Notes: a model not told the origin generated them from the sequence alone. Shown: positions 23,024-32,483, counted from the first letter of the stretch. The stretch: DNA of 64,000 nt from Sellimonas sp963559135 (GCA_963559135.1 CAUWJP010000011.1:12529-76528); one strand, 5' to 3'. Program-made: numbers and translations.

Positions 23024-24211
23024 TTATAAATATTTTTTCAGTGTTTCTACCTTATCAAGCTTCTCCCAAGGAAGATCCAGATCGTTGCGTCCGAAGTGTC
23101 CATATGCAGCTGTCTGTTTATAGATCGGTCTTCTGAGATCCAGCATTTTGATGATTCCTGCCGGTCTTAAATCGAAGTTTTCACGGATGATTTTTACCAG
23201 TGCTTCATTGGAAAGCTTTCCTGTACCAAAGGTATCTACCCAAACAGAAGTAGGTTGAGCTACTCCGATTGCGTAGGAAAGCTGTACTTCACATTTGTCT
23301 GCAAGACCTGCTGCTACAATATTCTTTGCTACATAACGGGCTGCATATGCCCCGGAACGGTCTACCTTTGTGCAGTCCTTTCCCGAGAATGCGCCGCCTC
23401 CATGACGTGCCATTCCACCGTAGCTGTCTACGATAATCTTACGTCCTGTCAGTCCGCTGTCACCGTGCGGTCCGCCGATAACGAAACGTCCTGTCGGATT
23501 GATAAAGAATTTTGTATTCTCATCAATCATCTTTTCGTCGAGAATCGGATCGAATACATATTTTTTGATATCTGCGTGGATCTGCTCCTGAGTAACTGCC
23601 GGATCATGCTGTGTAGAAAGTACCACTGCCTCCAGGCGTTCTGGCTTTCCTTCTTCATTGTATTCTACTGTCACCTGAGCTTTTCCATCTGGGCGAAGAT
23701 ATGAAAGCGTTCCATCCTTTCTCACCTTTGCAAGCTGTTTTGTGAGCTTGTGTGCAAGGGAAATAGGATACGGCATATACTCTTCTGTCTCATTGGACGC
23801 ATATCCGAACATCATACCCTGATCTCCGGCGCCGATCGCTTCGATCTCCTCGTCGGACATCTTATTTTCTTTTGCTTCCAGTGCTTTATCAACACCCATT
23901 GCAATATCGGATGACTGCTCGTCAATAGCTACCAGAACACCGCATGTATCCGCATCAAACCCAAATTTTCCTCTTGTGTATCCAATCTCTCTTACCGTAT
24001 CACGCACAATCTTCTGGATATCCACATATCCATTGGTTGTGATTTCACCCATAACCATTACAAGACCTGTTGTTGTACATGTCTCACACGCTACACGGCT
24101 CATCGGATCCTGCTCCATCAAAGCATCCAGTATCGCATCAGAAATCGCATCGCAGACTTTGTCCGGATGACCTTCTGTCACTGATTCAGAAGTAAATAAT
24201 AATTTTTCCAT
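23024..24211 (-). CDS. metK: S-adenosylmethionine synthetase
   Basis: A 395-residue enzyme that makes SAM from methionine and ATP. The N-terminal signature GHPDKVCDAISDAILD (about residues 13-28), GAGDQGMMFGYA near 115 and the GGAAFSGKD-type loop (GGGAFSGKDCTKVDRS) near 260 are all present, and length is normal. The start at 24211 is preferred because it gives the standard MEKLLFTSESV N-terminus with AGGAAA just upstream; an ATG at 24238 would add 9 residues. Upstream lie a SAM-I riboswitch and terminator (24425-24577), so the gene is repressed when SAM is plentiful. It is monocistronic. Confidence 0.96.
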   Translation of the reverse strand: MEKLLFTSESVTEGHPDKVCDAISDAILDALMEQDPMSRVACETCTTTGLVMVMGEITTNGYVDIQKIVRDTVREIGYTRGKFGFDADTCGVLVAIDEQSSDIAMGVDKALEAKENKMSDEEIEAIGAGDQGMMFGYASNETEEYMPYPISLAHKLTKQLAKVRKDGTLSYLRPDGKAQVTVEYNEEGKPERLEAVVLSTQHDPAVTQEQIHADIKKYVFDPILDEKMIDENTKFFINPTGRFVIGGPHGDSGLTGRKIIVDSYGGMARHGGGAFSGKDCTKVDRSGAYAARYVAKNIVAAGLADKCEVQLSYAIGVAQPTSVWVDTFGTGKLSNEALVKIIRENFDLRPAGIIKMLDLRRPIYKQTAAYGHFGRNDLDLPWEKLDKVETLKKYL

Positions 24212-24239
24212 CTTTTCCTGCCTTTCCTTTTCTCTCATA

Positions 24240-24420
24240 TAGTGTCTGTTTTCTCTGGCGGACTTTTTTATGCTGCATCAGAACACGTTCATGTACAGCA
24301 AAGAGTTCTGCTCGCGGAACTCTCGCACCGAGCGCGGTCGCTTTAGCGACAAATTTCCATCTCGCGCGAGTGCACATCCCGCGGAATGTTTTTATTTGAC
24401 AAGGGATAAAGTTTCCTGTT
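24240..24420 (-). other. GC-rich structured leader between riboswitch terminator and metK
   Basis: About 180 bases separate the riboswitch terminator from metK. They are rich in small hairpins, unlike the surrounding sequence: CTCGCGCGAG, TGTCGC-TAAA-GCGACC, and GAGTTC...GAACTC. No metabolite-binding core I know is visible. A 63-codon frame runs through it, but it has no SD and overlaps the metK start. It could be a dispersed repeat inserted in the leader. Confidence 0.45.
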
Positions 24421-24424
24421 AAAT

Positions 24425-24453
24425 AAAAAAATCAGCCCACCATAAGCGGACTG
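24425..24453 (-). terminator. Riboswitch-controlled intrinsic terminator of metK
   Basis: Minus-strand CAGTCCGC and GTGGGCTG pair with one G-U-type step, followed by A and seven T residues, 24 bases after the end of the SAM aptamer. It is the expression platform of the riboswitch. Confidence 0.75.
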
Positions 24454-24476
24454 TTATATATACATCATATATCAAT

Positions 24477-24577
24477 CCTCTTATTGTTCGATTACTCGCT
24501 CAGGCTGGCACCTTCCGTGACCGGGGTTGCCGTGGCTTCTCAGATCCTATGTATCTCCACCACTCTGAATAAGAGAA
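24477..24577 (-). promoter_or_regulatory. SAM-I (S-box) riboswitch upstream of metK
   Basis: The minus strand shows the S-box landmarks in order: CTCTTATTCAGAG at the 5' side, GGTGGAG, GATCTGAGAAGCC, CGGCAACC and GGTGCCA, then AATAAGAGG that closes helix P1. Binding of SAM should favour the terminator at 24425-24453 and shut off metK. Confidence 0.92.
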
Positions 24578-24609
24578 AATATAACTTGATTTACTTGTCA
24601 CTGTACGGA

Positions 24610-24638
24610 ATCATATCACTATCATATAATCCTGTCAA
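24610..24638 (-). promoter_or_regulatory. Promoter of the metK transcript
   Basis: TTGACA (24633-24638), 17-base spacer, TATGAT (24610-24615) on the minus strand, about 30 bases before the riboswitch. Confidence 0.75.
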
Positions 24639-24645
24639 GTGGTTT

Positions 24646-24681
24646 TTAAAACAAAGCAGGGATACGGCATCTCCGTACCCC
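24646..24681 (-). terminator. Terminator of murA
   Basis: GGGGTACGG and CCGTATCCC arms (24659-24681) with a TTTGTTTT tail on the minus strand, 18 bases past the murA stop and just before the metK promoter. Confidence 0.65.
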
Positions 24682-24698
24682 ACTCCTCTCGCATTATT

Positions 24699-25991
24699 TT
24701 AGCTAACTTTCAATTTAAATTTCTGAATCTCTTTTTCGCTTGAGACTTTCTCAATCTCAGCACCAAGCTCTCTTAATTTCTCCTCAAACCGCTCATATCC
24801 ACGCTGAATGTAGACAATATCATCCACAATCGTAATTCCTTCCGCAGCAAGTCCTGCAAGCACCAACGCAGCGCCCGCTCTCAGATCCGGTGCGCTTACT
24901 CTGGCTCCGGAGAACCGCTCTACGCCCTCAATTGTTGCGGAATTTCCCTCAATCTTGGAAACCGCACCCATACGTGCAAGCTCATCCAGATATTTAAAAC
25001 GGTTTTCAAAAATGCTCTCTGTAATCGTGCTTGTTCCTTCGCACAAAGCAAGTGCAACGCCCATCTGCGGCTGCATATCTGTAGGAAATCCCGGATAAGG
25101 AAGGGTCTTCACCTGTGTATGACGCAGTTTCCCTTTTGACACTACACGTACAGCATCATCGAACTCTTCCACTTCGCATCCGATCTCTACAAGCTTCGCA
25201 ATGGTCGCCTCCAGATGCTTCGGGATCACATTGAGCACTGTCACATCACCTTTTGTCACGGCTGCTCCAAACATAAAGGTGCCTGCCTCAATCTGATCCG
25301 GAATGATAGAATACTCCGCTCCATGAAGTCTGCTTACACCTTTGATTTTAATCACATCTGTACCTGCGCCTCTGATATTGGCTCCCATACTGTTCAGGAA
25401 ATTGGCAACATCTACTACATGCGGCTCTTTTGCCACATTTTCAAGAATCGTCATGCCTTCTGCCATCGAAGCTGCCATCATCACATTGATCGTAGCTCCT
25501 ACGCTGACAACATCAAAATAAATATGGCTTCCCACAAGTCTGTCCGCATCGGCAAGAATCTTCCCATGCTCAATCTCCACCTCTGCTCCAAGGGCACGGA
25601 ATCCCTTCAGATGCTGGTCAATTGGCCTGCTTCCGATATTACATCCGCCCGGAAGTGCCACTTCCGCATGCTTATATTTCCCAAGAAGGGCTCCTAAAAG
25701 ATAATAGGAAGCTCGAATCTTCTTGATATAGTCATAATCAATATTAAAATCATGCACGGCTCCGCCACTGATCTGTACCGTATGGCGATCACTTCTCTTA
25801 ATCTGCGCGCCGATGCCTTCCATTGCCTCTAATAAAACATTGATATCATTCACATCCGGAAGATTATCAATGTGTACTGTCTCATCCGTCATAATTGCGG
25901 CCGCAAGGATTGCAAGCGCCGCATTTTTGGCTCCTCCTATGACAACTTCTCCAACAAGAGGAGTCCCTCCCTTAATAATATACTGCTCCAT
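24699..25991 (-). CDS. murA: UDP-N-acetylglucosamine 1-carboxyvinyltransferase
   Basis: A 430-residue enzyme of the first committed step of peptidoglycan synthesis, adding enolpyruvate from PEP to UDP-GlcNAc. The N-terminal GGAKNAALAILAA motif at residues 19-31 and the active-site loop LPGGCNIGSRPIDQH (cysteine near 118) are intact, so the enzyme should be fosfomycin-sensitive. Two-domain length is normal. It uses UDP-GlcNAc, the end product predicted for the salvage genes near 9-12 kb. An upstream promoter is at 26097-26124. It is a single-gene unit. Confidence 0.95.
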   Translation of the reverse strand: MEQYIIKGGTPLVGEVVIGGAKNAALAILAAAIMTDETVHIDNLPDVNDINVLLEAMEGIGAQIKRSDRHTVQISGGAVHDFNIDYDYIKKIRASYYLLGALLGKYKHAEVALPGGCNIGSRPIDQHLKGFRALGAEVEIEHGKILADADRLVGSHIYFDVVSVGATINVMMAASMAEGMTILENVAKEPHVVDVANFLNSMGANIRGAGTDVIKIKGVSRLHGAEYSIIPDQIEAGTFMFGAAVTKGDVTVLNVIPKHLEATIAKLVEIGCEVEEFDDAVRVVSKGKLRHTQVKTLPYPGFPTDMQPQMGVALALCEGTSTITESIFENRFKYLDELARMGAVSKIEGNSATIEGVERFSGARVSAPDLRAGAALVLAGLAAEGITIVDDIVYIQRGYERFEEKLRELGAEIEKVSSEKEIQKFKLKVS

Positions 25992-26096
25992 ATCACACCT
26001 CGACTACTATTTAATCGTATCCGTAATTTCGTCCTGATCTATCTAAATTTTAACTAATGTTCACATATATTTAACAAAGAACAATCTTACCGGATT

Positions 26097-26124
26097 AGTA
26101 TAGCACAAATTTTCTGTTTGTAAA
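26097..26124 (-). promoter_or_regulatory. Promoter of murA
   Basis: Minus-strand TTTACA (26119-26124), 16-base spacer, TATACT (26097-26102), about 105 bases before the start codon. Confidence 0.55.
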
Positions 26125-26188
26125 ACTTTTATTTCTTGTTCCTTTTGTGCCATCCGCCGGATATTTAAACAGAACGGACTATTTATCC

Positions 26189-26704
26189 TCAGTTTTCTCC
26201 CCTGATATCACCGAGAACAGCGAGTACTTTTTCCACCGTCTCTCCCATTAACAATCCTTCTTCATTGATACGGATATCTGCATACTGGTCAAAAAGTCTG
26301 CATCTTTCATCGTACAGCTGCCGTAACGTCTGTCCTTCTCTCAACACAACTCCGCGGTTTCTTGCGTTCTGGATCCGCTTCTCAATTTCTGTATACGGAA
26401 CATGCAGATACACAATCGTCCCTATTTCTTTGTAATGCTTCATAGCGTTTTCGCAATACACGACGCTCCCGCCCGGTGCGATCACTGCTTTTTCTGCCTG
26501 CACAGACGCATTGACCTGATCCTCAATCTCCAGAAATCCATCGATCCCTTTCTCTTCAATAATCTCCCTGAGCAGTTTCCCTTCCTGCTCCTGTATTATC
26601 AGGTCTGTATCGATAAACTGATATCCCAGACGCTTTGCTGTCACAACACCGATCGTACTTTTTCCAGATGCCGGCATACCTATGAAAACGAGATTTTTCT
26701 TCAT
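26189..26704 (-). CDS. aroK: Shikimate kinase
   Basis: A 171-residue NMP-kinase-like enzyme. The P-loop GMPASGKST lies at residues 9-17, the shikimate-binding DTDLIIQEQEG near 32-42, GGSVVY near 77, and a lid region around LREGQTLRQL. It phosphorylates shikimate in the aromatic amino-acid pathway. The start at 26704 gives the standard N-terminus and has AGAGGAAGG upstream; the longer frame to 26731 adds nine basic residues. It stands alone between murA and a small hypothetical gene, not with other aro genes. Confidence 0.9.
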   Translation of the reverse strand: MKKNLVFIGMPASGKSTIGVVTAKRLGYQFIDTDLIIQEQEGKLLREIIEEKGIDGFLEIEDQVNASVQAEKAVIAPGGSVVYCENAMKHYKEIGTIVYLHVPYTEIEKRIQNARNRGVVLREGQTLRQLYDERCRLFDQYADIRINEEGLLMGETVEKVLAVLGDIRGEN

Positions 26705-26826
26705 CGGCCTTCCTCTTTTCTCTTGACGCATTCCTCATTTTTAGAAAAAACGGTATCGATTTGTATTTCCACTCATATTTTATCATGGTTTAAACTTCGC
26801 GTAAACCCTGTATCCTGACGAAAAAT

Positions 26827-27252
26827 TTAATAATAGTGCCTACAATTTCTGCGATGCCTACATCTTCTTTGCACAATTTCCTGATACAGCAGAATCTGAA
26901 CAAGATCCATGATCGTTTCTTCCCTGTCGCGTTTCTTCCTCTTAAGGTCCTGTGTTTCCACCTGCTCCTTTTCTATCTCCATCGCAATCTCTTTTTTCTC
27001 TCCCTCTTTCATTCTGTCATAAATACGACCTGCCATCATATAGAGAAGCAGACGATCCGGGTATTCATCATAGATCATACTTCCTTCATATTCCATCCGG
27101 TCACACTCTTCTTCCACATACGGCAGAATCTTTTTTGCAGACATCGGATATATGCTCTTCATGTAGTCCACATCACGCCGATCTCTTTTTTCCTCTCCAT
27201 ATTCCTTCAAATCCATCGGATAGGCCATATAATAAGGCAGTTTATGTTCCAT
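26827..27252 (-). CDS. Conserved-looking hypothetical protein, highly charged helical
   Basis: A 141-residue protein I do not recognise. The first half is acidic with tyrosines (LPYYMAYPMDLKEYGEEK, then DVDYMKSIYPMSAKKI), the second half is a basic, probably coiled helix that ends CRHRRNCRHYY. It has no signal peptide or membrane span. AGGAAG lies 11 bases before the ATG. Codon use and length look like a real gene, and no better frame overlaps it. Similar small proteins occur in Lachnospiraceae, from memory; function unknown. Confidence 0.6.
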   Translation of the reverse strand: MEHKLPYYMAYPMDLKEYGEEKRDRRDVDYMKSIYPMSAKKILPYVEEECDRMEYEGSMIYDEYPDRLLLYMMAGRIYDRMKEGEKKEIAMEIEKEQVETQDLKRKKRDREETIMDLVQILLYQEIVQRRCRHRRNCRHYY

Positions 27253-27370
27253 ATTCTTCGCACTTCCTGTCTGATATAATCTACTTTACCATATGCAAAA
27301 ACTGGAATTTGGAAACTTGACCTCCTTGTTTTCGATATTTCTTAAATCCACCTGTTTCTTTCTAAAAAAG

Positions 27371-27399
27371 ATGACACCTCCGCACTCTTCTGCTATAAT
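27371..27399 (+). promoter_or_regulatory. Promoter of the anion permease gene
   Basis: ATGACA (27371-27376), 17-base spacer, TATAAT (27394-27399), about 42 bases before the start codon. Confidence 0.55.
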
Positions 27400-27440
27400 C
27401 TCAATGGTGCAAATATGCGCACGAAAGGAATGTTGAGAAA

Positions 27441-28541
27441 ATGATGAAAAAAATTGCTGTTTTATTTAAAAATGATATGGTTCTTCTGATCTCTTTGTGT
27501 CTGGCCATTGTTTCCTGCCTGATCACCCCACCCAGCCCAGCCTATCTTGGTTATATGGATTTTCATACTCTGATTCTGCTCTTTTGTCTAATGCTGATTG
27601 TAGAAGGTTTAAGGGAAGCAGACTTTTTCCTTTATATCGGGGGATTGCTTTTAAACAGAACTTCTTCCAAAAGAGGGCTCGCTCTTACCCTTGTATTTTT
27701 ATGCTTTCTCAGTAGCATGTTCATCACCAACGATGTATCCCTGATTACTTTTGTCCCGTTTGGTATTCTGATCCTGAAATTAGGCAGAATGGAATCCAAG
27801 ATCTGCTATCTCACAGTTTTGATGACCATTGCCGCAAATCTGGGAAGTATGTTCACCCCGATCGGGAATCCTCAGAACCTTTACCTGTACTCTCTTTCCA
27901 AAATGAGCCTGCCGGAATTTCTCTGGCTGATGTTTCCTTATACCGCACTTGCAACCGTACTCCTGGCTCTCTTTTCCTTCTTTGGAACAGAACGCGGTTC
28001 TATCAGTATTCAGGTAGGGAATTCTTCTTTCCCGGGCAGAAAAGAAATCCTGTTTTACGGAATACTTTTCCTTTTCTGCCTATGTTCTGTTTCCGGGTTT
28101 CTGCCTGACTGGGTGCTTCTGTTTCTTGTTGCAGTTCCTCTGCTCTTACGAAAACGGACTCTGTTTACAAAAATTGATTATGCGCTGCTTTTGACCTTTG
28201 TATTCTTCTTCATTTTTGTGGGAAATATCGACCATTTTGAAAGTCTTCGTGTGTTCATCCGTTCTATTCTCGAAAACCATGAACAGCTGGTCAGCATTCT
28301 TGCAAGCCAGGTCATCAGCAATGTTCCTGCTGCCATGCTGCTTTCGAATTATACTTCCCGTATTCCAGAACTGATTATCGGAACTAATCTTGGCGGACTT
28401 GGTACGTTGATTGCCTCAATGGCCAGCCTGATCTCTTACCGCCAGATTTCATCCAGATATCCGGAACAAAAGTCAAAATATATCGGGCTGTTTACTGTCT
28501 GCAATCTTTTCTTTCTTCTTGTTCTTTATCTGGTCTTTTAG
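27441..28541 (+). CDS. ArsB/SLC13-type anion permease
   Basis: A 366-residue membrane protein with about ten hydrophobic spans. The family pattern SSMFITNDVSLITFVPF near residues 90-107 and the NPQNLYLYS stretch near 148 match the conserved Asn-containing hairpin of the ion-transporter superfamily (SLC13, ArsB, CitMHS). A second NVPAAMLLSNYTS near 295 mirrors it, as expected from the internal repeat. It probably exports or imports a small anion such as a dicarboxylate, sulfate or arsenite; which one is not readable. AAAGGAATG lies upstream; the second Met is an equally possible start. It ends at a strong terminator shared with the ATPase operon. Confidence 0.78.
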   Translation: MMKKIAVLFKNDMVLLISLCLAIVSCLITPPSPAYLGYMDFHTLILLFCLMLIVEGLREADFFLYIGGLLLNRTSSKRGLALTLVFLCFLSSMFITNDVSLITFVPFGILILKLGRMESKICYLTVLMTIAANLGSMFTPIGNPQNLYLYSLSKMSLPEFLWLMFPYTALATVLLALFSFFGTERGSISIQVGNSSFPGRKEILFYGILFLFCLCSVSGFLPDWVLLFLVAVPLLLRKRTLFTKIDYALLLTFVFFFIFVGNIDHFESLRVFIRSILENHEQLVSILASQVISNVPAAMLLSNYTSRIPELIIGTNLGGLGTLIASMASLISYRQISSRYPEQKSKYIGLFTVCNLFFLLVLYLVF

Positions 28542-28577
28542 GTAGATCAGATATCTATCTTCCAACAAACAAAACAA

Positions 28578-28632
28578 GACAGATGCAAAATCCGTTTCTT
28601 CCAGAAAAGCGGTTTTACATCTGTCTTTTTTA
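28578..28632. terminator. Bidirectional terminator between the permease and V-ATPase operons
   Basis: AGACAGATG...CCG pairs with CGG...CATCTGTCT, followed on the plus strand by TTTTTT and on the minus strand by TTGTTTTGTTT. Both flanking units run into it. Confidence 0.8.
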
Positions 28633-28641
28633 CCACGCTGT

Positions 28642-29304
28642 TTACGCCTGGCGTTCTTTATAATGATGCGCATCTTCCAGCATCATGTCTTTTACTTTCA
28701 TCAGCCGGATCTGCGAGCTCCTCTCGTTTTCATCCAGCTTCATCGTGATATATCTGATATTGTCCTGCGTCTCCGGAATGATGACATGTTCCAACGCATT
28801 TACACGCCGTCTCGTCTTTTCAATCTCGGATGCCATCAGCTGGCACGCTTTCTCTGTTTCAGCCAGTTTTAACATATCCGGAAGAATATCGGCAAGCGAC
28901 TTTACAGCTCCATCCAGATCGCTGGACGTAAAAGCAAAGCCGTATGAGTAGATATCGTTTGCGTCCGCGGTCCTTGTCTTTGTCTCAAAAACAGGGATAT
29001 CAACGCTCATGACATTTCGCTCTCCCACCTGAAGTTCCACCGACTGTTTCGGCATCATCAAAGCAGTTTTCAGCGCCTCGCCTGACATACCCGCCCTGGC
29101 GATTACAAAGTTTTTGTTTGCCGCCTTGATTCCGGCTTCCACTTTTTCTCTAAGCGCCATATTTTCCCTGACCAGATCAAGGAACTGGCGCATCAGCTCA
29201 TCACGTTTATCTTTCAAGAGCTTATGGCCTCTTGTCGCAGTTACCAGCTTTTTTTTCAGTCTTGTTAGTTCCATACGGGTTGGTGTTACCTGTGTAGATG
29301 CCAA
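28642..29304 (-). CDS. atpD: V/A-type ATP synthase subunit D
   Basis: A 220-residue protein that forms the central rotor shaft with subunit F. Long coiled-coil helices occupy both ends, with the standard N-terminus TPTRMELTRLKKKL and a KTRRRVNALEHVIIP segment near 165. It is the last gene of the operon H-I-K-E-C-F-A-B-D and ends near the bidirectional terminator. The start sits 18 bases after the stop of subunit B with a GGGGGTG-type SD. Confidence 0.93.
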   Translation of the reverse strand: MASTQVTPTRMELTRLKKKLVTATRGHKLLKDKRDELMRQFLDLVRENMALREKVEAGIKAANKNFVIARAGMSGEALKTALMMPKQSVELQVGERNVMSVDIPVFETKTRTADANDIYSYGFAFTSSDLDGAVKSLADILPDMLKLAETEKACQLMASEIEKTRRRVNALEHVIIPETQDNIRYITMKLDENERSSQIRLMKVKDMMLEDAHHYKERQA

Positions 29305-29322
29305 GCCAGTTCACCCCCATTT

Positions 29323-30693
29323 CTATTTGCCGTAATACTGATCCAGATATTTATCATCAATACGTTTCAGCTCGCTTCTCGGTAAAATGGAGAGCAGCTT
29401 CCATCCGATTTCCAGTGTCTCCTCGATGGAACGGTCTGTTCCGTATCCCTGGGAGACGTATTCCTTCTCAAATGCATCTGCAAATTTTGCATAGATCAGG
29501 TCAATCTCTGTCAGCGCTGCTTCACCAAGGATAACCATGAGTTCTTTTGCTTCTTTTCCACGTGCATACGCCGCAAAAAGCTGGTTCATCGTGTTGGAGT
29601 GATCCGCACGAGTCTTTCCTTCACCGATTCCTTTGTCTTTCAGACGTGACAGAGACGGCAGTACATCGATCGGCGGCTGCACGCCCTTACGGTAAAGATC
29701 ACGGCTCAGGATGATCTGCCCCTCTGTGATATACCCGGTAAGGTCCGGAATTGGATGGGTCTTGTCATCTTCCGGCATGGTCAGAATCGGAATCATCGTG
29801 ATACTTCCGCTCTTGCCTTTCTGACGTCCTGCTCTTTCATACATGGACGCAAGATCCGTATACATATATCCCGGATATCCACGACGACCCGGTACTTCTT
29901 TACGAGCCGCAGATACTTCACGCAATGCATCCGCATAGTTTGTGATATCCGTAAGAATAACAAGTACATGCATATTTTTCTCAAACGCAAGGTACTCTGC
30001 TGCTGTCAACGCCATCTTCGGCGTAGAAATACGCTCAATAGCCGGGTCATTTGCAAGGTTGATAAACAGAACCGTACGGTCCAAAGCCCCTGTCTCCCGG
30101 AAACTTTCAATGAAGAAGTTGGACTCTTCAAATGTGATACCCATTGCCGCAAATACAACAGCGAACGGCTCATCAGTTCCGCGCACTTTTGCCTGTCTTG
30201 CAATCTGTGCAGCCAGCTGAGCATGCGGAAGTCCGGATGCTGAAAAAATCGGAAGTTTCTGTCCACGGACAAGAGTATTCAGTCCGTCAATCGCGGAAAC
30301 TCCTGTCTGAATAAACTCTTCCGGATAGCTTCTCGCTGCCGGGTTCATCGGGAGACCGTTAACATCCAATCTCTCGTCCGGAAGGATTTCCGGTCCGCCG
30401 TCAATCGGACGTCCCAATCCGTCAAAGACACGGCCGAGCATATCTTCCGATACGCCAAGTTCCATGCTTCTTCCAAGGAAACGTACCTTACTGTTCGAAA
30501 GGTTGATTCCTGTTGCACTTTCAAACAGCTGTACAAGTACGGTATCTCCATCTACTTCCAGAACTTTACACCGGCGGGTTTCACCGTTTACAAGTTCTAT
30601 CTCTCCCAGTTCGTCGTATGCAACACCTTCTACCCCGCGGACCATCATAAGCGGTCCGGCAACTTCCTGAATTGTTCTATATTCTTTTGGCAT
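29323..30693 (-). CDS. atpB: V/A-type ATP synthase subunit B
   Basis: A 456-residue regulatory nucleotide-site subunit of the V1 head. The P-loop of subunit A is replaced by a non-catalytic segment here (FSASGLPHAQLAAQI near 150), as in the family. Landmarks include YRTIQEVAGPLMMV at the start, the arginine-finger region SRDLYRKGVQPPIDVLPSLS near 345, and GEAALTEIDLIY near 410. It begins one base after subunit A ends, so the two are translated together in equal amounts. Confidence 0.95.
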   Translation of the reverse strand: MPKEYRTIQEVAGPLMMVRGVEGVAYDELGEIELVNGETRRCKVLEVDGDTVLVQLFESATGINLSNSKVRFLGRSMELGVSEDMLGRVFDGLGRPIDGGPEILPDERLDVNGLPMNPAARSYPEEFIQTGVSAIDGLNTLVRGQKLPIFSASGLPHAQLAAQIARQAKVRGTDEPFAVVFAAMGITFEESNFFIESFRETGALDRTVLFINLANDPAIERISTPKMALTAAEYLAFEKNMHVLVILTDITNYADALREVSAARKEVPGRRGYPGYMYTDLASMYERAGRQKGKSGSITMIPILTMPEDDKTHPIPDLTGYITEGQIILSRDLYRKGVQPPIDVLPSLSRLKDKGIGEGKTRADHSNTMNQLFAAYARGKEAKELMVILGEAALTEIDLIYAKFADAFEKEYVSQGYGTDRSIEETLEIGWKLLSILPRSELKRIDDKYLDQYYGK

Positions 30694-32463
30694 TTAGAAG
30701 TCCTCCTTTCCGAATGTGTCCGCTACTTCTGCTGTAAGCTCTTCTGTAACTTTCTGATAAGCTTCATCCAGATCATCCTCATGTGTATATTTGAAACGTC
30801 CAATCTGCTCGCGCACCGGCATGCCAATCAGCTTATTCATGGATGCACCTTCGGAAAGAGCCTTGGAGGACTCTTCATAAAATGCAAGAACGAGTTTCAT
30901 CATGAGATACTGCTTCTTCAAAGAAGAATAGGTGTCAATCTCATGGAAAGAGTTCTGGTGCAGGAAGTCTTCACGAATGGATCGTGCAGCCTCCATCTTC
31001 AGACGGTCAGACGGTGACAACGCATCCATACCTACCATCTTAACAATCTCGTCAAGCTCTGCCTCATCCTGAAGAAGTCCCATCATCTTCTGACGGTTAT
31101 CCATCCAGTCCGCAGCCACTTCTTCGTTGAACCATTTTTCCATATCCTGCAGATACAGCGAATAACTGGTCAACCAGTTGATCGCCGGGAAATGTCTCTT
31201 GTAAGCCAGGTTGGAATCCAGTCCCCAAAATACTTTTACAATACGGAGAGTTGCCTGAGATACCGGTTCGGAAATATCACCACCCGGAGGGGATACGGCT
31301 CCGATTACGGAAAGTGCTCCCTCGCGTCCGTCTTTTCCAAGAGAAACCACATGTCCTGCACGCTCATAGAACTGTGCCAGACGGCTTCCGAGGTAAGCCG
31401 GGTATCCTTCTTCACCAGGCATTTCTTCCAGACGTCCGGACATCTCCCTGAGCGCCTCGGCCCACCGGGATGTAGAGTCTGCCATCAAAGCTACTGAATA
31501 TCCCATATCACGGAAATATTCCGCGATCGTAATTCCTGTATAAATAGATGCCTCACGCGCCGCAACCGGCATATCTGATGTATTGGCAATCAGAACGGTT
31601 CTCTCCATCAGGGACTCGCCTGTCTTCGGGTCCTTCAGTTCCGGGAATTCGTTCAGAACGTCAGTCATCTCGTTTCCACGCTCTCCGCAACCGATATATA
31701 CAACAATATCTGCCTCCGCCCATTTTGCAAGCTGGTGCTGAATAACTGTTTTTCCGCTTCCGAAAGGACCCGGAACTGCAGCCACACCGCCTTTTGCAAT
31801 CGGGAAGAATGTATCGATAACACGCTGTCCTGTGATCAACGGCATCTCAGGAGCAAGCTTCTTCTGGTACGGACGTCCCCGTCTTACCGGCCATTTCTGC
31901 ATCATGGTAAGCTCTTTATCTCCTTCCGGAGTAGAAAGTACCACAACCACTTCCTCTACAGTGAAAGAACCGGAGCGGATCTCTTTTACTGTTCCTTTTA
32001 CATTCGGAGGTACCATGATCTTCTGCTGAACAACAATGGTCTCCTGAACAGTTCCGAGCACGTCGCCGCCTTCAACTTCGTCGCCTACTTTTGCTACCGG
32101 AACGAACTCCCATTTCTTGTCCCTTTTCAGGGATGGAACTTCGACTCCGCGCTTCAGGCTGTTTCCACCTGTTACTTTCATAATATCATCAAGCGGACGC
32201 TGGATTCCGTCGTAGATGCTTGTGATCAATCCAGGTCCAAGCTCTACTGACATCGGCACATCCATGGACTCTACCGGCTCACCCGGTTTCAGTCCTGCCG
32301 TTTCTTCATAAACCTGTACAGAGGCCTGATCACCGTGGATTTCGATGATCTCTCCGATTAATCGCTGATCACTTACACGAACCACGTCAAACATGTTGGC
32401 GTCACGCATTCCTTCAGCGATAACCAGCGGCCCTGCCACTTTCTTTATCGTTCCCTTACTCAT
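30694..32463 (-). CDS. atpA: V/A-type ATP synthase catalytic subunit A
   Basis: A 589-residue catalytic subunit. The Walker A loop GPFGSGKTVIQHQL lies near 230, the Walker B region around VALMADSTSRW near 320, and the long non-homologous insert typical of A-subunits is present (KEIRSGSFTVEEVVVV... KWPVRRGRPY). It hydrolyses or makes ATP while coupled to ion flow through K and I. The start at 32463 is chosen because AGGTGA lies 8 bases upstream; an in-frame GTG at 32475 has no well-placed SD. Confidence 0.95.
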   Translation of the reverse strand: MSKGTIKKVAGPLVIAEGMRDANMFDVVRVSDQRLIGEIIEIHGDQASVQVYEETAGLKPGEPVESMDVPMSVELGPGLITSIYDGIQRPLDDIMKVTGGNSLKRGVEVPSLKRDKKWEFVPVAKVGDEVEGGDVLGTVQETIVVQQKIMVPPNVKGTVKEIRSGSFTVEEVVVVLSTPEGDKELTMMQKWPVRRGRPYQKKLAPEMPLITGQRVIDTFFPIAKGGVAAVPGPFGSGKTVIQHQLAKWAEADIVVYIGCGERGNEMTDVLNEFPELKDPKTGESLMERTVLIANTSDMPVAAREASIYTGITIAEYFRDMGYSVALMADSTSRWAEALREMSGRLEEMPGEEGYPAYLGSRLAQFYERAGHVVSLGKDGREGALSVIGAVSPPGGDISEPVSQATLRIVKVFWGLDSNLAYKRHFPAINWLTSYSLYLQDMEKWFNEEVAADWMDNRQKMMGLLQDEAELDEIVKMVGMDALSPSDRLKMEAARSIREDFLHQNSFHEIDTYSSLKKQYLMMKLVLAFYEESSKALSEGASMNKLIGMPVREQIGRFKYTHEDDLDEAYQKVTEELTAEVADTFGKEDF

Positions 32464-32483
32464 TTCGACAATCACCTGCTTTC

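Noticed and set aside
24186..24377. 63-codon frame through the GC-rich metK leader
   Set aside because: No SD, overlaps the metK start in another frame, and the sequence is explained by structured hairpins. It could still be a repeat-encoded peptide.
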